44,264 nt of DNA from the NCBI RefSeq assembly GCF_027484545.1, contig NZ_JAIXST010000136.1, positions 1 to 44,264 on the forward strand, given 5' to 3'. The notes under the pieces were generated by a model that searched no databases, had not been told where the DNA came from, and was given only the letters and a program-made list of their open reading frames with translations. This DNA comes from Runella sp. GTDB lineage: Bacteria > Bacteroidota > Bacteroidia > Cytophagales > Spirosomataceae. Positions 32,424 to 41,076 of the stretch are shown in pieces; position 1 is the stretch's first letter; the number at the start of each line of letters is the position of its first letter. Position numbers and translations under genes: made by a program.

Positions 32424-33497
32424 TTACCCCCAAATCTTTAAAGCATTTTTTTTAAAAATGCTAATTGCTATACCTATAATTATACCAATCAATCCAAAAC
32501 CAATGACAATGAGTGTACGTTTTGGTTCACTTCTTTTGAGGGGGATAATAGCAGGTTCAAGTGTCTTAAAAACAGGAGTTTCTTCTTCGACTCTTATTTT
32601 AGCCTGTTCATATTGCTGGGCTAAATTATTATACACATTTTGAGCTAAAATGTAATCGGCTTGTAGACGTTGTTCGTCTATTTTTGCAGTTTGAAGTGAT
32701 AAAAAACGATTTTCATCCCGGTAACTTGCCAGCCTTGCTTCCGCTGATTGGTAACGCGATTTTGCATCTGACATCTGACCAAACAAAAACTTAACTTGGC
32801 TACGTGCTTTATCAGTGCGATAGGTAGTGACGTATTCTTTCAAATATTCAACGGCTTTTTGGGCGGTAGTAGCTGCTACTACGGGGTCGGGCATTTTGGT
32901 ATTAATCGTAATTACTCCTGTTTTACGATCAAAAGTTGTTACAACCCGCTTTTGTATTTCATTTATTAAATCTTGCTGGGGTTTGGTGAGCTCATACGCA
33001 TTACTTGATTTTTTAGGGTCGAGTAATGGAGTTTGTTCCTTTTTTTCATTATTTCCCAAGATTGACGAAAGCCATGAGTTATCTTTTTGTTTAAAGTACT
33101 CCTCTAAAGTCATTGTCTTTTTATACTCGGATACGTATACAGGTTGTTTGAGTAAAAAAAGAGAAAAAGGTAAACTTTGAACAATGTTTGGGTATAAGTC
33201 AGGACGTACTGCATCTGTTCCGCCCATTTGATTCAAATCAATACCTGCTAAGCCTGCCAATGCACTTAACCCACCCATTTTGCCTAAACTGCTGCTTGAT
33301 TGCAGTTCCGGCATTAACTGAGTTTTTGATTCAAATTCTTTTTGAGCTGTAAAAGCAAATACAACTCCGATTATGCCTGAAAGTATCCCCCAAACTAAGA
33401 TACTTTTTAGGTTAGTTTTAAGAAAGAGAAATATGTCTACGATACTTATTTCAATATCGCCGGATGATTTTGTGGAGGAAAGTTCGTTTTTGCTCAT
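32424..33497 (-). CDS. Wzz-family chain-length / export regulator (right copy)
   Basis: 357 residues, two membrane segments (about residues 35-52, ILVWGILSGIIGVVFAFTA, and 330-350, LIVIGFGLIGIIIGIAISIF) and a coiled-coil-like central region (about 230-300). It shares with the left copy the blocks QKEFESK-QL-PELQ, AVRPDLYPNIV, FDRKTGVITI, PDPVVAATTA and LEPA-IP-KRSEPKR. No kinase domain is fused. It carries an extra loop of about 25 residues near residue 135 (SSILGNNEKKEQT) relative to the left copy. It follows the right SLBB gene by 35 bp. Confidence 0.88.
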   Translation of the reverse strand: MSKNELSSTKSSGDIEISIVDIFLFLKTNLKSILVWGILSGIIGVVFAFTAQKEFESKTQLMPELQSSSSLGKMGGLSALAGLAGIDLNQMGGTDAVRPDLYPNIVQSLPFSLFLLKQPVYVSEYKKTMTLEEYFKQKDNSWLSSILGNNEKKEQTPLLDPKKSSNAYELTKPQQDLINEIQKRVVTTFDRKTGVITINTKMPDPVVAATTAQKAVEYLKEYVTTYRTDKARSQVKFLFGQMSDAKSRYQSAEARLASYRDENRFLSLQTAKIDEQRLQADYILAQNVYNNLAQQYEQAKIRVEEETPVFKTLEPAIIPLKRSEPKRTLIVIGFGLIGIIIGIAISIFKKNALKIWG

Positions 33498-33532
33498 CTA
33501 TTGTATTCAAAAAGGAGGTAATAGCCTGTCTG

Positions 33533-35908
33533 TTAATTTCGTAAAATAGTAGCAAGAGCAATAATCAACGTGCTGGTGAAAGACAAGATTACCGAACCTG
33601 TAATGTTTGACTTTTTATCATCAATTGGTTTAAAGGGCACGTAAATAGTTGAACCCGGTTCAACTCTAGGGTAAAATTTAAAAAATAAAAATCTCCGTGT
33701 TCGTTGGGTAAACCCGTTGGCGTACGTAATAAAAGCTCGCCCTTTTTGCGCCCGTTCGTTATATCCTCCGGCTTGTGAAAGATAAGCTTGGAAATTATAA
33801 CCGTTTGTAAAATTGATAGAAGACGGATTGAGTACGGCACCATTAATACTTACAATTTCAGAACGCTTCGGGACTATTAAGGTATCCCCATCTTCTAAGG
33901 TGATATTTCCTTCTACTGAAGGATTGCTCATGATTTGAGCAATATCAATACCGATACGTTCCCCTTTGCGCTGAAATAAAGCGCCGGGTAAGTAGCCGGT
34001 TAATTTCGTTCCTCCTGTTCGTTCCAAAAGATCTGAAATGTGTTCCGAACTGTTTCTGATTGCGTAAGTGCCGGGATAATTTACTTCCCCTATTACATAA
34101 ACATTGCGTTGTATTTCATAATTAGGAGCTTTTCTAATGTAGACGATGTCGAATGGCTGAAGTTTGAATTTGGAATCGGCAGGAGACAAATTAAGCTTAG
34201 GATCAATATCCAACTTAATAATTTCTACTTTATAATCTTTGTCAGCATTTAACTCCTTTACCCGACGCGCAATTTCAATTCTTGACCCAATGGCTCCTTC
34301 AGTAAATCCACCACCGATAAGAATTAGGTCGGACACAGTCATATTTTCGGCGTATGGCGCGTCACCTTCGCTGTTGACTTCTCCAATCAGGGTGACAAAA
34401 GCTTCTTCTCTTAGTTCTTTAATTGTTTTTACAACAATACTGTCCTGCCGTTGTAATTCAATATCGGCACTTTCTCCTTTTAGTATTTTATTTATATCAA
34501 TGGAGACAATTTCAGGCTCACCGTTTTCTTTTTCCCGATAGATAATGCCTCGATTTCGGAAGGCATTTTCTTTCAAACCGTCGGCTTTTTTCAAGACCTG
34601 TAAAAATGTTCGGGTGTCGGCCGTCAAAGCATAATCTCCCGGACGGAAAACGGCTCCTTGGATTTGAACGCGATTGCTGTAACGGTCTAGTATTTTTCCC
34701 ACTTCAAATCGGTCGCCATTTTGGGGTTTAAATATTTTAAGTTCCTCAAGTGGAATATTGAGAACCTGAATTTCACGGTCCGTGGCCCTCCGCCCTGTCA
34801 AGTAAGCTTTGTAAGCAGTACTTGCAAAACCGCCCGCAAATTGCATCAACTGTTCTAAAGTTTCGTTGTCTTTCAGTTCGTAAATAGCCCGTCTTTTGAC
34901 TTCTCCGTCGAGTTCTATTCGATAGGAATAAAATGGAACCTGAATGATGTCTTGGTCTTGTAAAACAATATTGTCTGATTGTTCGCCGGTCAAAAGGAAT
35001 TGGTATAGATCGATAGTCCGTACGAGTTTATTATTTCTTAAAATTCTGATATTTCGGTAAGTGCCATTGCTATCAGGGCCGCCACACAGGTAGAGGGCAT
35101 TAAACGCAGTGGCTAATGAAGATACTGTGTAGGAACCAGGTATTTTCACTTCCCCAATAATGTTTACTTTGATACTTCTGATGTTTCCCAGATTCACGAC
35201 TGCGTAAGTGCCTCCCCCGGAATTAAGACCGGCGTATGCCTGTCGAAGACGTGAAACAATCCTGTCCTTAGCTTCTTCGATGGTAAGCCCACTCACAAAA
35301 ATGGGAGAAAGATTGAGAAGTTTTACCGTGCCTTCTGGGCTTACCTCAAGACGGTAACTATCAGATGCATTACCAAAAATATCAATCACCAGTTCATCAT
35401 CGGGACCTAATTGGTAGTTTTTGGGGGTTGCAATGCGTAAATTAGGTTCAAAGGTAAGGTCATGATTCTGGAATAACTTGCTGCCATAAATTTCTAATTT
35501 CTTTACTTTTGTTTTTAGGCTATCCTCGACTTCTTTTCTCTTTTTTAGTAATTCCCGGTTAGAAAGTTCACCAATTTGTTTGCGACCGTTTGGGGTGGAC
35601 AGTGTATCGGATTGATTATTCTTATCCGTTGAATTGGAGTTTTTCTTGTTCTGCACTTCAGAGATTCGCTGACGCATCCGGGCGATATCAGAAAGCGTAT
35701 ATCCTCGGGCCAAAGCGGCCTGTTCTATTTGCATCTCAGACATGCCGCTCGCTTGGGCCCGTTTGAAAAAATCCATTACCTGCTCATCAGATAACTGATT
35801 AACACTATTTGGGGTAGATTTTTGACTTTGGGCTTGAGCGTATAAACCGATAACAAGAAGAATAAAAGAGAATAAATAAAATCTCCCAACCACTTTCGAT
35901 AGGTGCAT
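33533..35908 (-). CDS. Outer-membrane polysaccharide export protein, SLBB-rich (right copy)
   Basis: 791 residues from the chosen ATG (35908). A signal peptide starts there (MHLSKVVGRFYLFSFILLV...YAQAQ). The open frame extends to a TTG at 35992, but that codon sits in the -33 box of a promoter at 35962-35993, and the extension would bury the signal peptide; an ATG at 35944 is the only other option. A helical segment (LSDEQVMDFFKRAQASGMSE...GYTLSDIARMRQRI) matches that of the left copy. The poly-export domain (TPKNYQLGPDDELVIDIFG, SPEGTVKL) and serial SLBB domains follow (VNIIGEVKIPGSY, VQIQGAVFRPGDY, VYVIGEVNYPGTY, VSINGAVLNPSSI). It forms the envelope exit channel for the polymer. It heads the - strand polysaccharide operon. 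Confidence 0.9.
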   Translation of the reverse strand: MHLSKVVGRFYLFSFILLVIGLYAQAQSQKSTPNSVNQLSDEQVMDFFKRAQASGMSEMQIEQAALARGYTLSDIARMRQRISEVQNKKNSNSTDKNNQSDTLSTPNGRKQIGELSNRELLKKRKEVEDSLKTKVKKLEIYGSKLFQNHDLTFEPNLRIATPKNYQLGPDDELVIDIFGNASDSYRLEVSPEGTVKLLNLSPIFVSGLTIEEAKDRIVSRLRQAYAGLNSGGGTYAVVNLGNIRSIKVNIIGEVKIPGSYTVSSLATAFNALYLCGGPDSNGTYRNIRILRNNKLVRTIDLYQFLLTGEQSDNIVLQDQDIIQVPFYSYRIELDGEVKRRAIYELKDNETLEQLMQFAGGFASTAYKAYLTGRRATDREIQVLNIPLEELKIFKPQNGDRFEVGKILDRYSNRVQIQGAVFRPGDYALTADTRTFLQVLKKADGLKENAFRNRGIIYREKENGEPEIVSIDINKILKGESADIELQRQDSIVVKTIKELREEAFVTLIGEVNSEGDAPYAENMTVSDLILIGGGFTEGAIGSRIEIARRVKELNADKDYKVEIIKLDIDPKLNLSPADSKFKLQPFDIVYIRKAPNYEIQRNVYVIGEVNYPGTYAIRNSSEHISDLLERTGGTKLTGYLPGALFQRKGERIGIDIAQIMSNPSVEGNITLEDGDTLIVPKRSEIVSINGAVLNPSSINFTNGYNFQAYLSQAGGYNERAQKGRAFITYANGFTQRTRRFLFFKFYPRVEPGSTIYVPFKPIDDKKSNITGSVILSFTSTLIIALATILRN

Positions 35909-35961
35909 GCTGCTACAATTTATATCATACTGATGAAGACCCATTTTGTTCTTCAAAGGCT

Positions 35962-35993
35962 CAAAATTAGGCAAGTATTGCTGTATTGCCAAA
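35962..35993 (-). promoter_or_regulatory. Promoter of the right SLBB-Wzz-Wzx operon
   Basis: Read on the - strand: TTTG at 35993-35990, a 20-nt spacer, then TAATTTTG at 35969-35962. Transcription would start near 35955, giving a leader of about 47 nt to the ATG at 35908. This is the only good promoter seen for the long - strand gene run. Confidence 0.75.
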
Positions 35994-36357
35994 ACATCGC
36001 TTAATTATTTCGGGTGTCTATTAATTGTCTTACTAACCAAATATGAGAGTAACCAATCCTTTTTTTTTACTGACTACACTATAACTAATTGCTTTTTCTT
36101 CTCAAAATAGATATATTCCTGTATTTTAAGCATCTTCAGTTTAACAAGTATTTCGCAAACAACCGGGGAAATATTAGGGCTTTTGTATCAAATTGTTTTT
36201 ATTTGGCAAAATTAAGAACCAAAGCTTTATATGCTCTTTGACAGTTATTTTTCATAGCTGAAAAATCTGTTACAAAGCTCAAGATGTATGATGTATTGTA
36301 CTCCATTAAGGCAATCATAAGAAATATTTCTCAAATGCTTTGGTTGGCAAAATTAAG
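35994..36357. other. AT-rich intergenic spacer between divergent capsule genes
   Basis: The stretch holds the - strand promoter at its left end. It also has two copies of the 15-mer TTGGCAAAATTAAGA at 36203-36217 and 36344-36358, the second touching the start codon of the GT4 gene. In reverse complement each copy contains a TAATTTTG box, but no partner TTTG at the right spacing was found. No open frame or RNA gene was recognised. Confidence 0.5.
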
Positions 36358-37473
36358 ATGAAAGTAATACAAGTTATCACATTAGGAAGCGAACTTTACG
36401 GGGCACAAAGACATGTTATTGACCTTTGCCTAAGTCTTCAATCAGAAGGTCATGAAGTGATTTTACTATTAGGTAATTCTGGAAAAATGCATGAATATGC
36501 TCGTACTTTGGGAATTGAAACACATGTACTGAAACACCTCAAGCGTTCCATTCATGCCTTTCATGATTTTGTTGGAGTAATCGAACTGGTTCAATTGCTT
36601 AAAAAATTAGAACCTGATATAGTAGCATCTCATTCTAGTAAGGCAGGTATTCTGGTAAGGGTAGCGGCGTGGTGGTTAAAAATACCTAATACTTTTACAG
36701 TACATGGTTGGTCATTTGCCGAAGGTGGGCCATTTTTTGCAAGAAAAGTGTACCAACTTATTGAAAAAGCAATTGGTTTGATTTCATGTAAGGTAATCCT
36801 CATTTCGGAAGCAGATAAAGAATATGCTTTACAATTAGGTGTTTTAGAAAAACAAAAGATGGAATTGATTCATCATGGAATTAAATCACCTCCTTATGTT
36901 ATTAAACCATTTAACTATAAGTCCGATTTGCCTTTAACGATGGTAATGGCAGCGCGTTTTCAGGCACAAAAAGACCATGAAACATTGGTTAAAGCGTTAA
37001 GTCAATTAAAAAACCTGAATTGGCGTTTGTTTTTTTTAGGAGATGGGGAATTAGTTCCATTTATTAAAGAAAGAGTACAGAAGCTGGGTTTGTCTGATAA
37101 AATATTTTTTGAAGGAGCCGTAGATAACGTGCCGGAGTATCTTCAACAAGCCGATGTTTTTTTACTGATTTCCAACTGGGAGGGCTTACCTATTTCAATC
37201 TTGGAAGCCATGTCTTATGGCTTGCCTGTTATTGCATCGGACGTGGCGGGCGTAAAAGAAGAAGTTTTAGATGGAGTTAATGGGTTTGTCGTTCCCAGAA
37301 AAGATGCACAGAGCATAACTTCTGCTATTTCGGCTTTATATTATGATAGACAAATGGCTCTGGCAATGGGAGAACAATCGAGAGAGCGCTTTGAAAAGTA
37401 TTTTACAATTGATTTAATGATAAAACGTACGATACAGTTGTATAAAGATTTAGCGGGCAAAAGTGACCGTTAG
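36358..37473 (+). CDS. Family 4 glycosyltransferase
   Basis: 371 residues, GT-B fold. The chosen ATG gives the standard N-terminus MKVIQVITLGSELYGAQRHV; the open frame runs six codons further to a TTG at 36340, which is unlikely to be used. Other motifs: VASHSSKAGILVRVAAWWLK, FTVHGWSFAEGG, then in the donor half TMVMAARFQAQKDHETL, LFFLGDGELVPFIKE, IFFEGAVDNVPEYL and the signature SNWEGLPISILEAMSYGLP. It adds a sugar in the cytoplasm. It is divergent from the capsule operon and separated from it by about 450 bp, so it has its own control, but it probably serves the same polymer. Confidence 0.88.
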   Translation: MKVIQVITLGSELYGAQRHVIDLCLSLQSEGHEVILLLGNSGKMHEYARTLGIETHVLKHLKRSIHAFHDFVGVIELVQLLKKLEPDIVASHSSKAGILVRVAAWWLKIPNTFTVHGWSFAEGGPFFARKVYQLIEKAIGLISCKVILISEADKEYALQLGVLEKQKMELIHHGIKSPPYVIKPFNYKSDLPLTMVMAARFQAQKDHETLVKALSQLKNLNWRLFFLGDGELVPFIKERVQKLGLSDKIFFEGAVDNVPEYLQQADVFLLISNWEGLPISILEAMSYGLPVIASDVAGVKEEVLDGVNGFVVPRKDAQSITSAISALYYDRQMALAMGEQSRERFEKYFTIDLMIKRTIQLYKDLAGKSDR

Positions 37474-37516
37474 ATAATTTTTCAATCATTCTATAGGCAT
37501 CCTAAAAAAGAAATTC

Positions 37517-37524
37517 TAACTTTG
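37517..37524 (+). promoter_or_regulatory. Possible -7 box of the small T9SS gene
   Basis: TAACTTTG matches TAnnTTTG and lies 33 nt before the ATG at 37558. No TTTG was found at the expected -33 position, so support is partial. Confidence 0.42.
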
Positions 37525-37557
37525 ACTACTTGTTGTTTCGTTAAAAATTAATATACT

Positions 37558-38646
37558 ATGAAAAAGCTATTTATAATCTGCGCGGGCTGTTTTACGATTA
37601 TTTCGGCGGAGGCTCAGTTGATTTCTTCTTCCGACCTTTTTATCAGTTCGGGGGTAACTGTGACTGTAAACGGAGAATTGTCAAATACGGGTAATTTTCA
37701 ATCAATGGGTGACCTGCATCTTCGCAAAGGCCTTACAAATCAAGGTCAAATGTCATTAAATGGACAAGTGGTGATGGATGGAGAAGGAAGTCAAACCATA
37801 CAAAGTCTCAATCTTCTTAAAACGGGAGTTTTTGTCATGTCTCAGATGGGGAAGGTAGTATTGCAAGCCCCTTTGTTAATTGAGCAACAACTTATTTTAG
37901 GTGACGGTATTTTAATGAACACGGAGCAAAATCCTCTTGAAATAGCCGACAATGCTACGGTAATGGGTGCTTCAAATAGTTCACATGTAAAAGGGTATGT
38001 ACGTAAATTAGGTGATGATGCTTTTCAATTCCCGGTCGGAAGTGGTAGTGAATTGCAGGCTTTTCGTATCGCTAAACCAAATAGTTACGATGAAATTAAA
38101 GTAGGATATGTAAATCAAAACCCTATACGGTTATCTTCAAATCGCTCGTTAGAGGTTGCTGAACTTTCAACGGAAAGTTATTGGTCAATAAAAGGCAGTA
38201 ACGAATCCAAATCTATACAAATATCAGTTCCTTCAGAAGATAACCGTCAGCAAATTCTTCAACTAAGAAATAATCAATGGGGAATAATGCCGAGTTCTAC
38301 TGTAAATAATGCAATAGCATCAGAGGCAGTTTTAAGCGGGGTGACTTATTTTACGATTGGTACTCAAAAGAGCGAATTGTTGGAAAAGGCGGATGTAAGC
38401 ATTTTTCCTAATCCAAGTAACGGTTCATTTGAAGTTCGTTTGAAAGGCTTTTTACCCGAAGAAAAGGTTGAATTTGACATTGTGGACTTGAATGGAAAAT
38501 CCTTTACTAAGCAAAATGGCCAAGTTAAAGATTTGAAAACAAAATATGATTTAAATAAAGAAATGAACAGTGGGAGCTATATTTTACGGGTTATAAGAGC
38601 TGATAAGAATCAGATCTTTAACCAAAAAATATCAATTAACCCCTAA
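37558..38646 (+). CDS. T9SS-sorted surface protein, beta-rich
   Basis: 362 residues. A signal peptide covers residues 1-19 (KKLFIICAGCFTIISAEAQ). Residues 20-160 are a run of short beta-strand repeats (VTVNGELSNTGNFQ, LTNQGQMSLNGQVVMDG, IEQQLILGDGILM) that look like a beta-helix or autotransporter-like passenger. A block with VKGYVRKLGDDAFQFPVGSG follows, a motif often seen in Bacteroidota secreted proteins. Residues about 282-362 form a T9SS sorting domain (SIFPNPSNGSFEV, FDIVDLNGKSF, NSGSYILRVIR). It is surface attached or secreted and its function is unknown. It follows the GT4 gene by 84 bp with its own possible -7 box, and a clear terminator follows. Confidence 0.85.
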   Translation: MKKLFIICAGCFTIISAEAQLISSSDLFISSGVTVTVNGELSNTGNFQSMGDLHLRKGLTNQGQMSLNGQVVMDGEGSQTIQSLNLLKTGVFVMSQMGKVVLQAPLLIEQQLILGDGILMNTEQNPLEIADNATVMGASNSSHVKGYVRKLGDDAFQFPVGSGSELQAFRIAKPNSYDEIKVGYVNQNPIRLSSNRSLEVAELSTESYWSIKGSNESKSIQISVPSEDNRQQILQLRNNQWGIMPSSTVNNAIASEAVLSGVTYFTIGTQKSELLEKADVSIFPNPSNGSFEVRLKGFLPEEKVEFDIVDLNGKSFTKQNGQVKDLKTKYDLNKEMNSGSYILRVIRADKNQIFNQKISINP

Positions 38647-38666
38647 AATAGTACTCTGTAGATTTT

Positions 38667-38695
38667 AAAAAAGCGCTTTTCCAAGCGCTTTTTTT
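38667..38695 (+). terminator. Rho-independent terminator after the small T9SS gene
   Basis: AAAAAAGCGCTT (38667-38678), loop TTCC, AAGCGCTTTTTT (38683-38694), perfectly paired, with the T run on the + strand. The A run on the other side makes it usable in both directions. Confidence 0.9.
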
Positions 38696-38742
38696 ATGTG
38701 TGGTCTTAGGAATCTTCTCATAAGAATTTATGTGTTCTTATA

Positions 38743-38970
38743 ACAATAGTCCGCTACGAATTTTAGTTTAAAACAATCGCTGCGGCGAACCGTCCGTCAA
38801 TTCGCTGGAAACGCACTTTTGTATATATGGCTTATTTATCGCAGCGGCGAACCGTTTCAATGCCTGGGGATTTGCCCATACACGCATAAAAATAGCTCCT
38901 AAAATTTAAAAACCTCATTTCATGCAAATGGGCGGATTAAATGAATTTTAAAAATGTAGCGGAGTATTGT
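38743..38970. repeat. 228-bp element with terminal inverted repeats (MITE-like candidate)
   Basis: The ends ACAATAGTCCGCTAC (38743-38757) and GTAGCGGAGTATTGT (38956-38970) are inverted repeats with one mismatch in 15, and the pairing continues loosely into flanking T/A-rich tracts. Inside are two 17-mers, TCGCTGCGGCGAACCGT at 38777-38793 and TCGCAGCGGCGAACCGT at 38839-38855, 62 bp apart with one difference. No transposase or open frame is present. It is GC-richer in the middle than the flanks. It could be a miniature transposable element, a relic, or a structured RNA. Confidence 0.5.
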
Positions 38971-39296
38971 ATAAAGAGCTAGCGTTTTTTTATATAAAGG
39001 AATTAATCTTTCTTGTTATTGGTCTGTAAATAAAGTTGTTAAGCAGGTTTGTTAAAGAATACGAAATATTGATCATTAATGCCATAATGCCAATTTCTTT
39101 AAAATTATTTCTGTTGATGTATGACATGATATCTTATTGAAAGGCTATATAAAATGCCCAAATCAAAGGAGTTTTTTCATGTTTGGTTTATTGTAAGTGT
39201 TTAAAAGCCAGTAAAATATATTAATGTGGATAGTTATATTAGAGATTTCGGTTTATAAATATAAAAATAGTATTTCTTGTATTTTTTGCAAAAAAT
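38971..39296. other. AT-rich non-coding stretch
   Basis: About 330 bp between the inverted-repeat element and the terminator at 39297. It is strongly A/T-rich with no open frame of useful length, no hairpin followed by T run, and no promoter pair that I could support. Confidence 0.5.
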
Positions 39297-39333
39297 AAGG
39301 AAGCCTCGCAGACTAAACCTGTGAGGCTTCCTT
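39297..39333 (-). terminator. Rho-independent terminator of the YadA-head-like gene
   Basis: A 15-bp stem, 39297-39311 with 39319-39333 (one G-T pair), around a 7-base loop. On the - strand it is followed by ATTTTTT. It lies 22 bp beyond the stop codon. Confidence 0.9.
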
Positions 39334-39354
39334 ATAAATATAGATAACCTGAAT

Positions 39355-40881
39355 TTAATACTTATTTACTTTACTTTTCAGGGTTTCATTTTCTGCTTTA
39401 AGTGCTTGTACCTGTTTATTTAAGTCAATCATGTATAAAGTTAATTCTTCAATTTTTTCCATCAATTTGGCCGATGTCTTAGTTACATCTATACCATTGG
39501 TAGCCATTTCATCAGCAGAAGGAACATTGGGCAAATGCTTATTTTCCTTTATAAATGTCTCAACTTCGGTTAGTGGTTTTAATTTATATTCCGGAGCGAA
39601 TACATAGTCAGCCCAATCAGCTGAATTCCGAAGTGCAACTTTTAATTTCTCGGTCATAATACCATCCTGCACGTATAGGCGATAAGCGCCACCTGAAAAT
39701 GAAGCAGGTAAACCTAAACCACCTGCACCTGCACCACCCGGTGCGGTATCAAAGTCGCCAATCGCTAAATAACCCGTTGTTGTAGGAGTAGGAGAACCGG
39801 GAGCTACCTTTACATTGAATTTTACCCAAGGAGCAGTGGCATGAAAATTACCCTTGATAAGAGGATTAACTGTTTCGTTATTAGCAATATAAAGCATATT
39901 ACTGCCTGTTTCAGCCTCACCTGAACGGAAACCGATAAATACATTGCGGTTACCTGAAACATTACCTGCACCTGCACGTCCACCAATTGCAATATTCTCA
40001 CTACCTCCTTGATTGCCTACTAATGCTTGGCTACCAAGAGCAACGTTTCTATGACCACCTATATTACCTTTTAGTGCTTCAAAGCCCAAAGCAGCGTTTG
40101 CGTCACCTACAGTATTACTTTTTAATGCAAACGTACCATAAGCCATATTGAAGCTGCCAATAGTATTACTGTACATAGATTCTTGTCCCATTGTTGTATT
40201 GGATCCACCGGTATCATTTGAATATAACGTAGAAGCACCGATAGCTGTATTCCCACCTCCTCTATTTGTAAATAAGGATGCGAAACCAATCGCAGTATTG
40301 TTTGAGCCACTTACATTAGTGTATAATGCTGCACCACCTACAGCAACGTTATAGGAGCCTGTTGTGGTTGCTTGCAAAGCTTGATTACCTTGTGCAAGAT
40401 TGTTAACTCCATCGCCTCCGGAAGGAGTTAATGCTATCCCTGCTCTGTAACCAAAAAGAGTATTCCCAAAACCAAAATCAATTAAACCGGATCTTAAATT
40501 ATTCACTTTAAAGACCAAAGAAGCTCCATTAGTACTCCCCAAAAAATCCGTTCCATCAATGGCATTCCCCTGTTTATCCCATGCACCCGCTACAAGCGCA
40601 CTGCCGACTTTAGCGTTGCTTGGCTGCCAAGTTGTACCGTCGTAGGTATACGTACCAATGCCTTGGTCTGTTTGGTAAACGATTAGTCCTGCTACGGGAT
40701 TTTTGATGGCATCGCGTTGAGCTTGGGTCATACGAGGTAACAAAAGTCCTTTCGTAGTTGAGCTCAGATCAAGAAGGGCAGAAGGATCTGGATTTTTGGT
40801 ACCAATACCGACATTGCCGGTTTGCTGTGCCAATGCCGCCATAGAACTTAACGCCAAGGCAAGAGTAAGAAGTTTTTTCAT
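39355..40881 (-). CDS. Secreted protein with YadA-head-like repeats and C-terminal coiled coil
   Basis: 508 residues. A signal peptide covers residues 1-18 (KKLLTLALALSSMAALAQ). The segment GNVGIGTKNPDPSALLDLSS and KGLLLPRMTQAQRDAI is the standard N-terminus of a large group of Bacteroidota fibre-like proteins. Residues about 150-330 hold roughly 9-11 repeats of 14-23 residues centred on NTAIGxxxLxxN (for example NNTAIGFASLFTN, RNVALGSQALVGN, ENIAIGGRAGAGN), as in the trimeric beta-roll head of YadA-type adhesins and some tail fibres. The C-terminus (YKLKPLTEVETFIKENKHLP, then a helix LMEKIEELTLYMIDLNKQVQ) is a coiled coil like those of tail-fibre-type proteins. A surface fibre is inferred. 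No T9SS sorting domain is visible, so the export route past the periplasm is unclear. Confidence 0.82.
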   Translation of the reverse strand: MKKLLTLALALSSMAALAQQTGNVGIGTKNPDPSALLDLSSTTKGLLLPRMTQAQRDAIKNPVAGLIVYQTDQGIGTYTYDGTTWQPSNAKVGSALVAGAWDKQGNAIDGTDFLGSTNGASLVFKVNNLRSGLIDFGFGNTLFGYRAGIALTPSGGDGVNNLAQGNQALQATTTGSYNVAVGGAALYTNVSGSNNTAIGFASLFTNRGGGNTAIGASTLYSNDTGGSNTTMGQESMYSNTIGSFNMAYGTFALKSNTVGDANAALGFEALKGNIGGHRNVALGSQALVGNQGGSENIAIGGRAGAGNVSGNRNVFIGFRSGEAETGSNMLYIANNETVNPLIKGNFHATAPWVKFNVKVAPGSPTPTTTGYLAIGDFDTAPGGAGAGGLGLPASFSGGAYRLYVQDGIMTEKLKVALRNSADWADYVFAPEYKLKPLTEVETFIKENKHLPNVPSADEMATNGIDVTKTSAKLMEKIEELTLYMIDLNKQVQALKAENETLKSKVNKY

Positions 40882-41040
40882 ATTTACTGAATTTTTTGGT
40901 GATATTGTACTTTTCGAGATTAAAGTTAGAACTTAAATAGACAAATAAAAAGGCGTTTGGAAGAAAATTATCTAACGGTCGTTTTTTGACAATATCTGCT
41001 CGATAAATGGATTACTTATGAGCCATCAAGAATAAATTTT

Positions 41041-41048
41041 TATATTTG
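41041..41048 (+). promoter_or_regulatory. Probable -7 box for the permease gene
   Basis: TATATTTG fits TAnnTTTG, 28 nt before the ATG at 41077. At the -33 place only TATG (41017-41020, 20-nt spacer) is present, a weak match to TTTG. Confidence 0.5.
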
Positions 41049-41076
41049 CCTGTAAACCTAACCTTCTCGTTTTTTC

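Noticed and set aside
33589-34541. Small ORFs inside the right SLBB gene
   Set aside because: Out-of-frame or antisense to a gene with clear SLBB motifs throughout.
35909-35992. N-terminal extension of the right SLBB protein from a TTG start
   Set aside because: The TTG overlaps the -33 box of the promoter and would place 28 residues before the signal peptide.
38777-38855. Two 17-mers with a 45-bp spacer considered as a tiny CRISPR
   Set aside because: Only two copies, no cas genes, and both lie inside an inverted-repeat element.
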